A model generated the notes under the pieces. It worked only from the letters and a program-made list of their open reading frames with translations, searched no databases and was not told where the DNA came from. A stretch of DNA of 64,000 bases from Acheta domesticus (taxonomy: Eukaryota > Arthropoda > Insecta > Orthoptera > Gryllidae), in NCBI GenBank assembly GCA_031308135.1, contig JAHLJT010009436.1, positions 119,228,678 to 119,292,677 of the forward strand, in the 5' to 3' direction. Below are positions 36,540 to 47,349 of this stretch, piece after piece. The translations under genes and the position numbers were made by a program. The number at the start of each line of letters is the position of its first letter. Position 1 is the first letter of the stretch.

Positions 36540-37615
36540 AGCGGGCCACTATGTTAGTCACGAAACTTATAGAAAAACTACTCATATTTTCAAAAAATTA
36601 AGCATGACTTTAAATGAAGGTGTAGTTTTTATAAATACATTTCATTGAGAAAAAAATTGTATTTTCACAATTGTAGTTGTACGAAAACGATGAAAACGAA
36701 CCTCAGTAAATTTCGAGCGGGCTATTATGTTTGTCAGGAAATTACAGAAAAAACACTCACGTTTTCAAAAATTTCAATATAGCCATATTTGAAGAACTGT
36801 TTTTAATGAGTAAATTTCATTAAGAAAAATTATTGTTTCTTCACAATTGTAGTTGTAGAAAGACGCCCACACTTTTTTTAATTTTTAAAAATGTTTGCAA
36901 AATCTGGCATTTTAACGAACATGAAACCTGCACCATTCTCTTAAGCTTCCTTAATGCTATCTCAGGTCCCAATTTCATCAACAAACGTTGTGCGGTTTTT
37001 AAGAAAAAATGGTTTAAAGAAAATAAAAAATTGTCCATGTTTGACACAAATTTTCGCAAAAAGTACTTATGTTTTTGGAAAACGCCAGACCTTCAGACTA
37101 ACCAACAACAAAGTGTAGTCAACATTTTTAGCGCCATTGTTTTTTAAATGTCCCTGGGGATTCATGTAAAGTACCCCCGAAAATTAAAATATCGGTTTCA
37201 AATTCAAGGGGCCACGAGATCTGCCAGATCGATTGGGGAGTATTAGTTTTGGTGAAAATCGGCTAAACGTTAGCGTTGTTCACAGACGGACAGACGTTTT
37301 GCTTTCAAGTGAGCTGTGTCATAATAAAAAAGTTGTCATAAAAATATTGAAGTCTTACTGGTGATAAATTAAATACGTTTGACAACTATGATAGAATACT
37401 AAAAAAAATGTTTTTTCGGTATCAAGAACCCACAAAACTGGCATTCTGGTTTCACCGCGTGTTAGGAGATTTTCTTCTTAATTTAGCAACTGAATTTCTC
37501 CATTTTTTCGTTACCAGGGCCCTGTAATAAGAATTTTACTTCCGAAAATCTTCAGTTTTTTGCTCAGCATTACATAACTTTCCCTATACTATACGTACGT
37601 ATAGGATACGGGAAA
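36540..37615 (-). repeat. Family A-like repeat, minus orientation, with ~175 bp internal repeat
   Basis: The complement of the head motif cgtctgtccgtctgtgaac lies near 37283-37302, and the palindromic end 'ttccctatactatacgtacg' lies near 37579-37600. Two sub-repeats begin 'gcgggccactatgtt/gcgggctattatgtt' about 175 bp apart (36541, 36716), so the internal monomer differs from the ~300 bp type. Confidence 0.7.
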
Positions 37616-39006
37616 GTAAAATTGAAAAAATGATCGTGATTTATATACATCGTCTCCTATATTATTTCAATCGTGTACCTTTCCGTTGCGGCTCTCACAC
37701 CAACCAATCTTTATAAATGAGGTCTCTAAAGAAAGAGAATTTCACGGAGACGTGACGAATTGCATTTTGACTACAAAAATGTAAAGGATTTGTGAAGAAG
37801 AAAAAAAACGCATCTAAAAATTCATTTCAAATGCAACCCGCACCGGCGACCACACGTCGAGATCTATATAGTTAAGTAACTCCTAAACGAAGCGTTATAG
37901 AGCCTTAAAAACTAAAATTTGGGGCCTCAAAGAAACGTTCCTCACACCATAATCTACAAGATGAGACATTCCTGGACATTCAATTAAATTTTCGGTTCGG
38001 CACTTCAATACCACCAACGCCACCTAAATATTTCAACCCTCGTTGCTGGTAGTAATTTTTGTGACGACACGCTTAGAAGGCTTAGATTCCTCAATCTTAT
38101 ATTTACGCTTTCTGTATATACCGTGGTTTGTGGAGTCTAGCGAGGCTATTTGCATAATCATTCATTCACTATTTGCTCTCCAACAACAATTAGAAGTACT
38201 ATTATAGTTGCTTGACATCTATGAAGATTGTTTCTTTTGCGTGTAGTGAATCCATTCAATTAACGTTTTGCCGTGGTCTGTAAGTGCTGTATACCTAATT
38301 GTGGAGGGATGTGGGTGTACAGTGAAGAGTGAAGACTGTGTGTTTTACCTGTACCAGTATTTTCCGTCATCATTCGGTGAAATTTTCACGTCAGGGTTCA
38401 GACACGTAGCTTTCTCAAAAGTAAAAAGCTAATATTTTTTGTATCACGAACAGCTAAAAGCTGTCAAAGAATATTGAATAATTACTTCAAATGTTGTCTT
38501 TAAGGAAATGTTGTGAATTGTTCCAAGAAAACTCTCCATGGTACTGAAAAAATTTTTCTTGAAAATTTCTTTTAAACATAACTTGCATTGTTTTTTATTT
38601 TATGTTATTTTGTGTTAGTACAGTGCAACATTGCAAGTTACCTTTATACATTTTTAAATAAATAAACACGTTTCGTTTACTACTTTCCCTCTTAGATTGG
38701 AAATAGAAAGATAGGGATGATTGTGGGATTTAACATGCGCAAGTTCTCGCACGGGTGCGCGAAGGTAGTAGGGGAAAATTTGTGCTATGGCACAACCAAA
38801 GAATAAACTTTTTAAATTAGCTAAGGTAAAATAGCTTGAAATAAATGAAAAACAAAAATCAAAACGCGCTAGCCTAGAATACTACGTAAAATAATTTTAA
38901 AAAAGCCACTAAATTTAAAATTATAGAAAGAATAGCGTAAGCCACTCGACAACTGCCAACGATCGCAGTCGATTTAAATTTTGGCGTTATCTGGAAGTAT
39001 GTACAT

Positions 39007-39534
39007 TGTAGCGTCATAGGCTCCACTTCCTGCGCAGAGAGACGGTCTTGCAAGGTATGGGCATGAGGGATCTTAAAATAGCCTCCCCAAACAAAGGCCA
39101 CCCTCCGGAGGTAAGAAAGAGGGGTGGTGGCGGAGGTGCGTGGTGTCGTGCGCAAGGCAGGTCCAGGCATGTCCAGGCAGGTCCAGGCGTGGGAGGGAGA
39201 AATGACGTAGGAGGTCATGTGACGCGGCACTATATAAAGCCGTGTCGCGAGGCCTCGGGAGGGAACACAGTGTAGGAGGCTCCCTCGCGGTTATCCGCAA
39301 AACTTTATCCGCCCAGGCTGGCGCGGAGTGCTCTATGCACGAGTGGGTGTTCGATGTGTTCGAACCCGGTGGAGTGGTACACCGCCGCTAGGCGCGTGTA
39401 GAGAGAGAGGGGGGCTGCAGTGAGTAGCTCTAACAAACGCCTTAGAGTGATTATGTAAATATGTGTAAATAAATTTGTAAATACTCACTCGTGTCTGTTA
39501 ATTGGTGGCGTAGATCCCTACCCACGACGTTACA
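39007..39534 (+). mobile_element. Solo LTR, 528 bp, with 4-bp target duplication
   Basis: Starts TGTAGCGTC and ends GACGTTACA (imperfect inverted ends in TG...CA form), flanked by ACAT on both sides (39003-39006, 39535-39538). The family B copy at 18660-18680 is the empty site (complement of ...gtacactaacgcc...). Inside are TATATAAA at 39231, a ggtccaggc triplication near 39160-39190, and AATAAA at 39468, as in an LTR promoter and poly(A) region read on the plus strand. A 4-bp duplication fits Ty3/Gypsy-type elements. No internal region is left. Confidence 0.9.
39231..39238 (+). promoter_or_regulatory. TATA box of the solo LTR
   Basis: TATATAAA in a GC-rich context (cggcacTATATAAAgccg), 224 bp into the LTR, with AATAAA 237 bp downstream. 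Confidence 0.75.
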
Positions 39535-40316
39535 ACATCAATGCCCAGCTACAAACGCATATTGTAGATGATATTTAACTCAAGGTGTCGCTTCGTTAAG
39601 ATAGTCAATACGCAAACATCGTTTGAGCAACATTCCCATGTACCGAAGTGAAGTCTAAGCCTCCTAAATTGTTTCTAATGGCAACGAGTGGTATTTAGTA
39701 GTCAAAGATGAAAATATTAGTTTGATTATTTTTTGGCTCGAAATTGCTTTTCTTGAGGAACATAAGAACGTAGAAAATAATCCAATACTTTTTAGTATAC
39801 AAATATTTTTCAGTTTTCGCACCTCAGCAAGCAGGCACCCTCGTTGTTCAACCCCCCCTTCCTCATAAAAAATCAAGGGACGTTAAATAATATTACAAAG
39901 AGTAGGGTGGTACTTGCGGTATTTTCGCCGATCCGGTATTTTAGCACTACTTTACTTTGGCTTTCTCAAGAGTAACAAACTTTTCTAATATTTGTGTGAC
40001 TACCAAGGAAAGCGAAAAGCTAACTCTCAAGGAAAATTGAATAATTTCTTCAAATGTTTTTAGAGAAGAATGAATTGTTCCAAGAACATCTCTCTATAAT
40101 GCTGAATAAAGTTTTATCGCGAAACTTTTTGAAAATTTGTTTCCAATATCAATTGCATTGTTATTTTTTTGATATTCTGTTAGTATATTAGAAGTTACAT
40201 TTATACATTTTTTAAACAAATAAACACTTTTCACTATCATCTTTCCTTCTTCATGGAAAGAATAAACAAATGGATGGGGAATACATAGGGTTTAACATGC
40301 GAGAGTTCTCGCACGG

Positions 40317-40339
40317 TGTGTGTGTGTGTGTGTGTGTGT
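40317..40339. repeat. (TG)n microsatellite
   Basis: About 11 TG units directly follow the family B end motif and directly precede an 'attgaaacg' boundary. Confidence 0.95.
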
Positions 40340-41319
40340 ATTGAAACGTTCCTCGAGCTATCAGTGTGTGTGGGATCTTCCACCACGTTTCACCTATTTT
40401 TAAAACCCAGCTTCAAAAGATATTTCACGTAACCAGTTTCCGAATTTCTAAATAATTTGGGCGCCACGAAATGATTATAATTTAATCCCTGAATATATAT
40501 TATCAATTCTCATAAATAAAAATCCTGTTAGCTCGGTCGAATGGGTTCTTATAAAATAATTGTTGCTTCTTACTCCGCAACCAATTACTCAAACTGCCCT
40601 TCGTACGAAGTGGCGAGGAATCTGAAAGATCTACTCTAGGATTGCAGGTAATTCAACTATGAATTACAGTTTATTAAACATGAATGATCAATCATTTCAC
40701 TTATGATGGCTTTTTTCAAATTATCATTAGGCCATGAGAATCTTTTTTGTTATTGCAATAGCAGCGTTATCGAACCTCTATCCGTTCTTCCTTCTTCGCG
40801 CGCACGACGCTTCACATTCAACGTCGCCACGTAGGATCTTCTTGACGCTGTAGTCCAATCTTCATTTTTGCTGAAGTCTACGAGGATCCAAGACCAAGTC
40901 GAAACTGCTTCTAATCTCATGAAAAACACTACCTACACACTTTATCTTGCGCCTCGGGTGGGCACCTATTTCCAACTATTTTCCCATAAACAGAATAATA
41001 TCCATCTCACCAAACCTTGTAACTCACAATTCAATAGTAAAATTTTATAAGTCCACACTTGTAGCTCCACCTCGAAAATATTCCAAGTTTACTTTCTAGC
41101 ATTCACTCCCACGAAATATTACAAGTCTCAATAAGTACTACTCGAACGTAACACAGCTCTCAGCGATCCGTTCACCTCCACGGCAAGAGACGGAGTGAAT
41201 TAATATTCCCCTTGTCAACCCTTGAAAACTTGCCTTATTTCTATTTCCATTGTTTTCCAAACTTTTTCGAAACGTTCGTTGACGTCACCCTTCCTGTCCT
41301 ATTTCTGAACCAATTACCA
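40340..41319. other. Mixed-composition block beginning TTGAAACG
   Basis: The opening TTGAAACG matches the boundary at 46314 and the complement at 51260. No ORF of note. The right edge is unclear and merges into a degenerate tandem repeat. Confidence 0.4.
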
Positions 41320-41605
41320 TTTTGTGGTCACTACGGTGCACCCCGCACCCGCTTTTAAACAAACTCATATCTTGCGTTGCTACGGTGTCACACTGTATGT
41401 TTGCACCCTAGCAACCCAGCTCTTGCAGTATCTACGGTGTCACTTACGCCCGTCCTCGAACGAACTCGTATTGTCCGCGTCGCTAGGGTGCCACCTGCCT
41501 GTTTACACGCGGTAATTATGGCGCACCTCGCACCTGTCTCAGAATGAACTCGCGTTATTTATGTTTCTACGGTGCCATCTGCGTACCTGCACCATAGAAA
41601 CCCAA
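41320..41605. repeat. Degenerate tandem repeat, ~85-105 bp unit
   Basis: The phrase set 'aactcatat/aactcgtat/aactcgcgt', then 'ctacggtgtcac/ctagggtgccac/ctacggtgccat', recurs at about 41360, 41465 and 41545, each followed by 'ctg..t.tttgcacc'-type sequence. Related 'ctacggtg' phrases sit just upstream. Confidence 0.7.
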
Positions 41606-41996
41606 GCCCCTTGGTGATATCTAGAATATTTTGTCCCTTATTTACTAAAATAAATGTACTCATTTATGGTATGTCACTATATCATCTATCTTATATATAA
41701 AATTCTCGTCTCACAGTTTTAGTAACCATACTCCTCCGAAACGGCTTGACAGATTTTGATAAAATTTTATATGTATATTCAGAAGGTCTGAGAATAGGTA
41801 GTTATCTATTTTTATACCCCTTAGTGATAAGGGTGGTCCACCCCATTTTTTTTATTTTTCGCACTAAACGTTTTAGGCAACCCGCTACACACGGTAGGTA
41901 TTTCACACTGCGGTATTTCACATGCTACATGGTGTTTCTCCATATTACGCACCTGCTCAGGGATGAGCAGAATCTGTTATTAAATGTGAATAACAC

Positions 41997-42275
41997 GGAG
42001 AGAGACGGTGAAAGAGAGAGAGAGAGAGAGACGGAGAAAAGAGAGACGGAGAAAAGAGAGACGGAGAAAGAGAGACGGAGAAAGAGAAAGACGGGAAAAG
42101 AGACAGAGACGGAGAAAGAGGAACGGAGAAAGAGAAAGACGGGGAAAGAGAGAGACGGAGAAAGAGAGAGGGACGGAGAAAGAGAAAGAGAGACAGAGAA
42201 GAGAGACAGAGAAGAGAAAGACGGGAAAAGAGAAAGAGAGACGGGGAAAGAGAGAGAGGGAAGGAGAAAGAGAGA
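41997..42275. repeat. GAGACGGAGAAA-type minisatellite inside Helitron copy 1
   Basis: Purine-only repeats of 'gagacggagaaa' with length variation. The long Arg/Glu ORF on plus and Ser/Leu ORFs on minus are artefacts of composition. Confidence 0.95.
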
Positions 42276-42832
42276 TATAGGGGCAGAACAACGTCTGCCG
42301 GGCTCAACTAGAAACATGTTTTTCTCCGCGATACATTGTTGTGTTAGGTTTAAGGAGTCTTAAGCATATTAGAGACTAATATATCATTAATACTATAAAT
42401 AACAGGAAAAAAAGCACATAAATTACTATTTCACTATAGGTAGATATGACTAGGAACTTTGTTTTAATAATTTGTGATATTTGTTGCTGCACATTATTTA
42501 ATTAGCCTTAGTTAATTAATATTTAGTTAGCCTTCGGAAGTTGATATTAAATTCTCGAATGTACAAAATGGGGAACAGATTCATTGTTGAACAGTTAAAC
42601 ATGTGTACATGCATTTTATAACAATTTTTTAAATGATTGTTCTTTAGAGAAGATTCATTTATTATCGTTAAATATTTGCTCCTGCCGTCTTTTAATATAT
42701 TGATTTTCGTTTTTGCAGCCATTTAGTGCATAAATAGGTAAAGAAAACCCTGATTGATTTACATGATATAATGATGTAATTATCACTTGACCAGTATCTC
42801 CACAAGGCGTCTACCGGCGTCACTTTGGACCA

Positions 42833-42970
42833 ATGTTGCCAGATATCGACATATGAATTATTGATGTTTCCCCTATTTTTAAATTATATTAGTAAATCTG
42901 CATTCATTAGAACAAATCCGCATTTTTGAACTTAAAACTTCGCAATCGGAAGTTTCAGATCTGGCAACAT
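42833..42970. mobile_element. Small inverted-repeat insert (ATGTTGCCAGAT ends) in Helitron copy 1
   Basis: ATGTTGCCAGAT at the left and ATCTGGCAACAT at the right are perfect 12-bp inverted ends around 138 bp. The same ends bound an 804-bp insert at the matching place of copy 2, so this looks like a MITE with an internal deletion. Confidence 0.7.
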
Positions 42971-43149
42971 TGCTTCTGACCCAATAAGCAGCACGGTGTA
43001 GGGATGAGATCTCTCACACAATCAGCCGTTTCTCACTTACTACAATTTTCGGCCATTATTTTTATTGTTTGGGCGTTAATCATAATTTTACAATTATCAT
43101 TTTTCTATTTCGGTGTAATTTTTAAATAATTTATGATTAATTTGCAGGG

Positions 43150-43471
43150 CTGTAATGAAAAACGTCGAACCCATCATTTTAAATGGCAAATTTCGAGGTG
43201 ATAATATATTACTGCCACGGATCCCTATTATACCCACAGAATTCAATTAAAACGTCTTCAATTTCCGTTAAGATTGGCATTTGCGATGACTATAAATAAG
43301 TCTCAAGACCAAACGATGTCTGTTTGTGACTTATTTTTTAGCGCACCATGTCTTTCACACGGTGAATTATACGCGGCAGGTTCTCGAGTGGGCAAACCAT
43401 CCAGTTTATTTGTGTTAGCTAAAGATGGGATAACAAAAAATATTGTACACTCTATTGCGTTGGGGGATTGA
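43150..43471 (+). pseudogene. Helitron RepHel helicase, C-terminal remnant
   Basis: Contains LKRLQFPLR, then LAFAMTINKSQDQTMSV, then SRVGKPSSLFVLAKDG. These match the end of the PIF1-type helicase domain (motif V/VI region: 'FAMTINKSQGQT', then 'Y.A.SRV'). The last 65 codons are open (43274-43471), stopping at TGA. The upstream part has stops. The Rep nuclease and helicase core are absent, so the copy relies on enzymes from elsewhere. Confidence 0.9.
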
Positions 43472-43719
43472 TATGTTTTTTAGTAAAATTATTATAACTA
43501 GTAATGTATATCATTTCAAAAAATTAATTACAATAAATTAAAAATATAAATGTTTGGTATTGTGTTATTTTTATATTCCATCATCGTTCACAGCGCTCCA
43601 TGCTTCTTCAACTCATGTATACCACATCCTCAAACACTGACAATAAGTTATTCATTTTTTCTACTAAACTAATCCTAGGAATAATTTATGTGGCAAAACA
43701 ACGTTTGCCGTGTCAGCTA

Positions 43720-43720
<1 letters not shown>

Positions 43721-43770
<50 letters not shown>
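43721..43770. repeat. (TA)n between Helitron copies
   Basis: About 50 bp of TA follows the CTAG end of copy 1 and leads into the 5' end of copy 2. Confidence 0.95.
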
Positions 43771-43775
<5 letters not shown>

Positions 43776-44069
43776 CTCGTGTCACAGTTTTAGTTACCAT
43801 ACTCCTCCGAAACGGCTAGACCGATTTTGATGAAATTTTATATGTATATTCAGTATCTCTGAGAATAGGTTGTTATCTATTTTATGCCCCTTAGAGATAA
43901 GGGTGGTCCACCCCAATTTTTTTTAATTTTTCGGACAAAACGTTTTAGGAAACCCGCTATACACGGTAGGTATTTCACACTGCGGTATTTCACCCGCTAC
44001 ACGGTGTTTCTCCATATTACGCACCTGCTCAGCAATGTGCAGAATCTGCTATTAAATGCGAACAACACG

Positions 44070-44182
44070 GAGAGAGACGGTGAAAGAGAGAGAGAGAGAG
44101 ACGGAGAAAGACAGACGGGGAAAGAGAGAGATACGGAGAAAGAGAGACGGGGAAAGAGAGAGAAAGACGGAGAAAGAGAGAT
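44070..44182. repeat. GAGACGGAGAAA-type minisatellite in Helitron copy 2
   Basis: Same unit as at 41997-42275, but about 113 bp against 279 bp. The length difference between sister copies marks it as hypervariable. Confidence 0.93.
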
Positions 44183-44734
44183 ATAGGGGCAGAACAACGT
44201 CTGCCGGGCTCAGCTAGAAAAATGTCTCCGCCATACATTGTTGCGTTAGGTTTGAGGAGTCTTAAGCATATTAGAGACTAATATATCATTAATTCTATAA
44301 TTAGTAGGAAAAAAAGCACAGCAATTACTATTTGACTACAGGTAGATATGACATTGGGACTAGGAACTTTGTTTTAATAATTTGTGATGTTTGTTGCTGC
44401 GAAATGTTGAATTAGCCTTAATTAATTAATGTTTAGTTAGTCTTTGGAAGATGATATTAAATTCTCGAATGTACAAAATGGGGAACAGATTTATTGTTGA
44501 ACAGTTAAAAATGTGTACATATATTTTATATCAATTTTTAAATGATTGTTCTTTAGAGAAGATTTATTTATTATCGTTCATTATTTTCTCCTGCCATCTT
44601 TTAATCTATAGATTTTTGTTTTTACTGCCATTTAGTGCAACAATAGGTAAAGAAAACCGTGATTCATTTACATGATGTAATTATCACTTGATCAGTATCC
44701 CCGCAAGGCGTCTACCGGCGTCACTTCTGACCAG

Positions 44735-45538
44735 TGTTGCCAGATGTACCGCATTTCCGCATTTTATACCGCATTATTAACATCTAATCCGCGTTAAGCG
44801 ATGAGGATGCCAAAAAGATCTGCATTTCCATGATAGTGGATTAAAATCCATTTTTTCATTTCCTCAGTTATTACAACGATCGTTAGATGTCCCGCTAACT
44901 ATGCTTGAGAAAGTTTGAATGTTCAAAATGCTGTCTCTCTCTATTTCGATTAAAGTAGAAAGCAATAAAACACCAATCATCTACCAATCATTAGGGCTTT
45001 ATCCAATTGCTGTACTCGAAAATTGATGATCGAGCACCAAGGTGTAGTGAACTCCGTCCTTTATTGTCTTACTGTTAGAGATTCAGAGGACAAATAGGTG
45101 ACATATTGGTTCGTCGTTTTCGAATATGCCAAATAACAATATGGAACATTGTTCGGATTCTTACTGCGTTTATTCAAGCCGGAGAAATGTTGCACTTCGC
45201 GGGATATTGAAATTAAAAATGTTGAAATTACGTTACTTCGCTTCATATTAAACTGAGATTAAAAATTAATTGAAAGTACATTTATAACAAAAATACTGAT
45301 ATTTTATATTTTTAATTTCTTGTGTGAATCGAGAACATTATATATAGTGAGAACAAATATAGTGAGACAATATCACATTTATTTAATTAATAAAACGGAA
45401 TTCTATGTCGATATATGAATTATTGATATTTTCCTCTATCTTTAAATTATATTATACGTAGTAAATCCGCATTCATTAGAAGAAATCCGCATTTTCGAAC
45501 TGAAGACTTCGCAATCGGAAGTTTCACATCTGGCAACA
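44735..45538. mobile_element. 804-bp inverted-repeat insert (TGTTGCCAGAT ends) in Helitron copy 2
   Basis: Ends TGTTGCCAGAT and ATCTGGCAACA. Near-direct copies of 'cttctgacc-cag' lie immediately outside both ends, which may be a target duplication. No transposase is seen inside; a 61-codon minus ORF is unrecognised. Confidence 0.65.
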
Positions 45539-45719
45539 TTGCTTCTGACCCAGTAAGAAGCACGGATTAGGGATGAGATCTCTCACACAATAAGCCGTTT
45601 CTCACTCACTATAGTTTTCGACCTTAATTTTTATTGTCAGGGCGTCAATAGTAATTTTACAGATATCATTTTTCTATTTCTGTATAATTTTTAAATATTT
45701 TATAATTAATTTGTAGGGG

Positions 45720-46045
45720 TGTAATGAAAAACGTCATCAAGCCATCATTTTAAATGGAAAATTACGAGGTGAGAATATATTACTGCCACGAATCCCTATT
45801 ATACCCACAGATGTGCCAATTCTATTTAAACGCCTTCAATTTCCGTTAAGATTGGCATTTGCGATGACTATCAATAAGTCTCAAGGCCAAACGATGTCTG
45901 TTTGTGGCTGATTTTTGAGTACACCATGTTTTTCACACGGTCAATTATACGCGGCAGGTTCTCGAGTGGGCAAACCAGTTTATTTGTGTTAGGTAAAGAT
46001 GGGATAGCAAAAAATATTGTACACTCTATTGCGTTGAGGGATTGA
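45720..46045 (+). pseudogene. Helitron RepHel helicase remnant, more decayed
   Basis: Nucleotide-level homologue of 43150-43471 (for example 'aagattggcatttgcgatga' in both). Frameshifts and a deletion near 45970 break every frame. It still carries the 'aatgaaaaacgtc' lead and the stop region. Confidence 0.85.
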
Positions 46046-46285
46046 TATAGTTTTTTCAGTAAAATTATTATAATTTGCAATGTATATCATTCAAAAAAAT
46101 AAATTACAATAAATTAAAAATATAAATTATATTAAATTTATATTTCATCATCGTTCACAGCGCCCCATGCCTCTTCAACTCAAATATATCACATACTCAA
46201 ACACTGACAATATGTTAGTAATTTTCTTCTACTAAAATAATCCTAGGAATATATATGGCAAAACAAAGTTTGCCGGGACAGCTAG

Positions 46286-46313
46286 TATATATGTACATAT
46301 ATATGTATATATA
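46286..46313. repeat. TA-rich tract
   Basis: Imperfect TATATATG/TACATATA tract between the CTAG of Helitron copy 2 and a TTGAAACG boundary. Confidence 0.85.
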
Positions 46314-47349
46314 TTGAAACGAATTGTTATCACTACAATGATTACAATGCGTTCCTGAGCATGAAGAACGTTTGAACTGCGCGGTAGCGGCCGGCACGCC
46401 GACGGAGTCGGGTGAAATCTGGAACCATCGTGGAGGATAGGCATCGGGAATTATAAGAGAGTGGGAAAGGGCATGAAGTGAACTAAAACGGTGATGTTAC
46501 TAAAGTGAATGAAAGACAATATCGGCGCGTAAAGATATCCACGTGGGCGATTGCGGAGGAGCGGCTGAATGTGGATTCCCGTGCCTCAGTCCATCCGTTA
46601 ATGTTGGTATATGTTGAAAGTGGTGAACTCGGCATTTTAAAGTAACGCACGCGGGCGGACACTAGTATGGCATTGAGTGAACGTAGAGGAACAGCATTAA
46701 ACAATCGGTTGTGAAACGGAGAAGAAAAGAACTTATTATGGACGGCGGAGGTGAGAAGCATTAGCGGGCAACGCACGGTAGGTCCGTTACAACGGCAGTG
46801 GACATCAAGATCTCGGCAATCGGCGTCGTGCAGGGAACGTCGGAAGAGCATCGAAGGCGGGCGACGAAACGGGCTCCCTCCCCACGTCGGCATCCTGCGA
46901 CCCGAAGAGGCCCGAGCACAGACGGCGCGAAGCCTCGCCCCGTCGGCGGAGGAGCGAACGCGAAGCGGCGCAGTCCGGGGACTGGAGTACTGTGAGTAAG
47001 AACGACCGGAAGAATATTGGGAGGGAGGGTAACTAGACAGCAGGAGACAGTGATCTTTAGTCGAGGACCCACAGATGTGGGAATCATAACAAATGAGTGA
47101 GATTCCCGGGTAATGAAGAGTTTACAAATGGGATGTGATTTAAAATAGGGAAAGGACAAAGTAAATGTTTTTGTGAGCAACAGGAATCACCAATTTTGTA
47201 TTGTAATTATTCGAGCAATAAAAATCTATGTTTACCCGTAAGTTTCCATTGTTGAACATGATTGAATCCGGAGCCCATTCCTGGGTAAGAGTCCCTGTCC
47301 CCTTTTTCTAATAAATATTGTGCAGAGTCAAATCCATGACTCTTTTCAA
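46314..47349. mobile_element. 1.04 kb block with TTGAAAcg...TTTTCAA ends, TA-flanked
   Basis: Starts TTGAAACG right after a TA tract and ends CTTTTCAA right before TATATA. The last 26 bp hold a perfect hairpin AGAGTCA-aatcca-TGACTCT (47324-47343). Overlapping GC-rich ORFs run in several frames and are not convincing. A middle part (47045-47310) is homologous to 52665-52925. It could be an LTR or a TIR/hairpin-ended non-autonomous element. Confidence 0.5.

Larger units (their letters stand above)
37640..40315 (-). repeat. Family B repeat, inverted copy
   Basis: Colinear with 17935-19860 in reverse orientation, including three occurrences of the catgcg-type boundary (two clear, near 38734-38756 and 40294-40315) and the 'ttgtgctatggcacaa' phrase near 38780. 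It is interrupted by the solo LTR 39007-39534. Unit 1 lies at 38757-40315 and unit 2 at 37640-38756. Confidence 0.85.
41690..43720 (+). mobile_element. Helitron composite, copy 1
   Basis: 5' end 'aaattctcgtctcacagttt' (TC start) with 'ccgaaacggct..ac.gattttgat', typical of arthropod Helitrons. Two 3' ends occur in series. The first is the GGCAGA...TCTGCC hairpin followed by CTAG at 42308-42311. The second is the GGCAAA...TTTGCC hairpin followed by CTAG at 43717-43720. The distal part keeps a RepHel helicase remnant. No target duplication, as expected for Helitrons. Confidence 0.85.
43768..46285 (+). mobile_element. Helitron composite, copy 2
   Basis: Starts 'aaattctcgtgtcacagttt'. The first 3' end is the GGCAGA...TCTGCC hairpin with CTAG at 44214-44217. 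The second is GGCAAA-ACAAAG-TTTGCC with CTAG at 46282-46285. It is colinear with copy 1 throughout, apart from the larger inverted-repeat insert (44735-45538) and a shorter minisatellite. Confidence 0.85.

Noticed and set aside
41746..42363. 205-codon plus-strand ORF and long overlapping minus-strand ORFs
   Set aside because: They are produced by the GAGACGGAGAAA minisatellite inside a Helitron; the coding pattern is pure Arg/Glu/Lys or Ser/Leu/Phe.
46483..47180. 136- and 139-codon minus-strand ORFs
   Set aside because: GC-rich repeat block with open frames on both strands and no recognisable domain.
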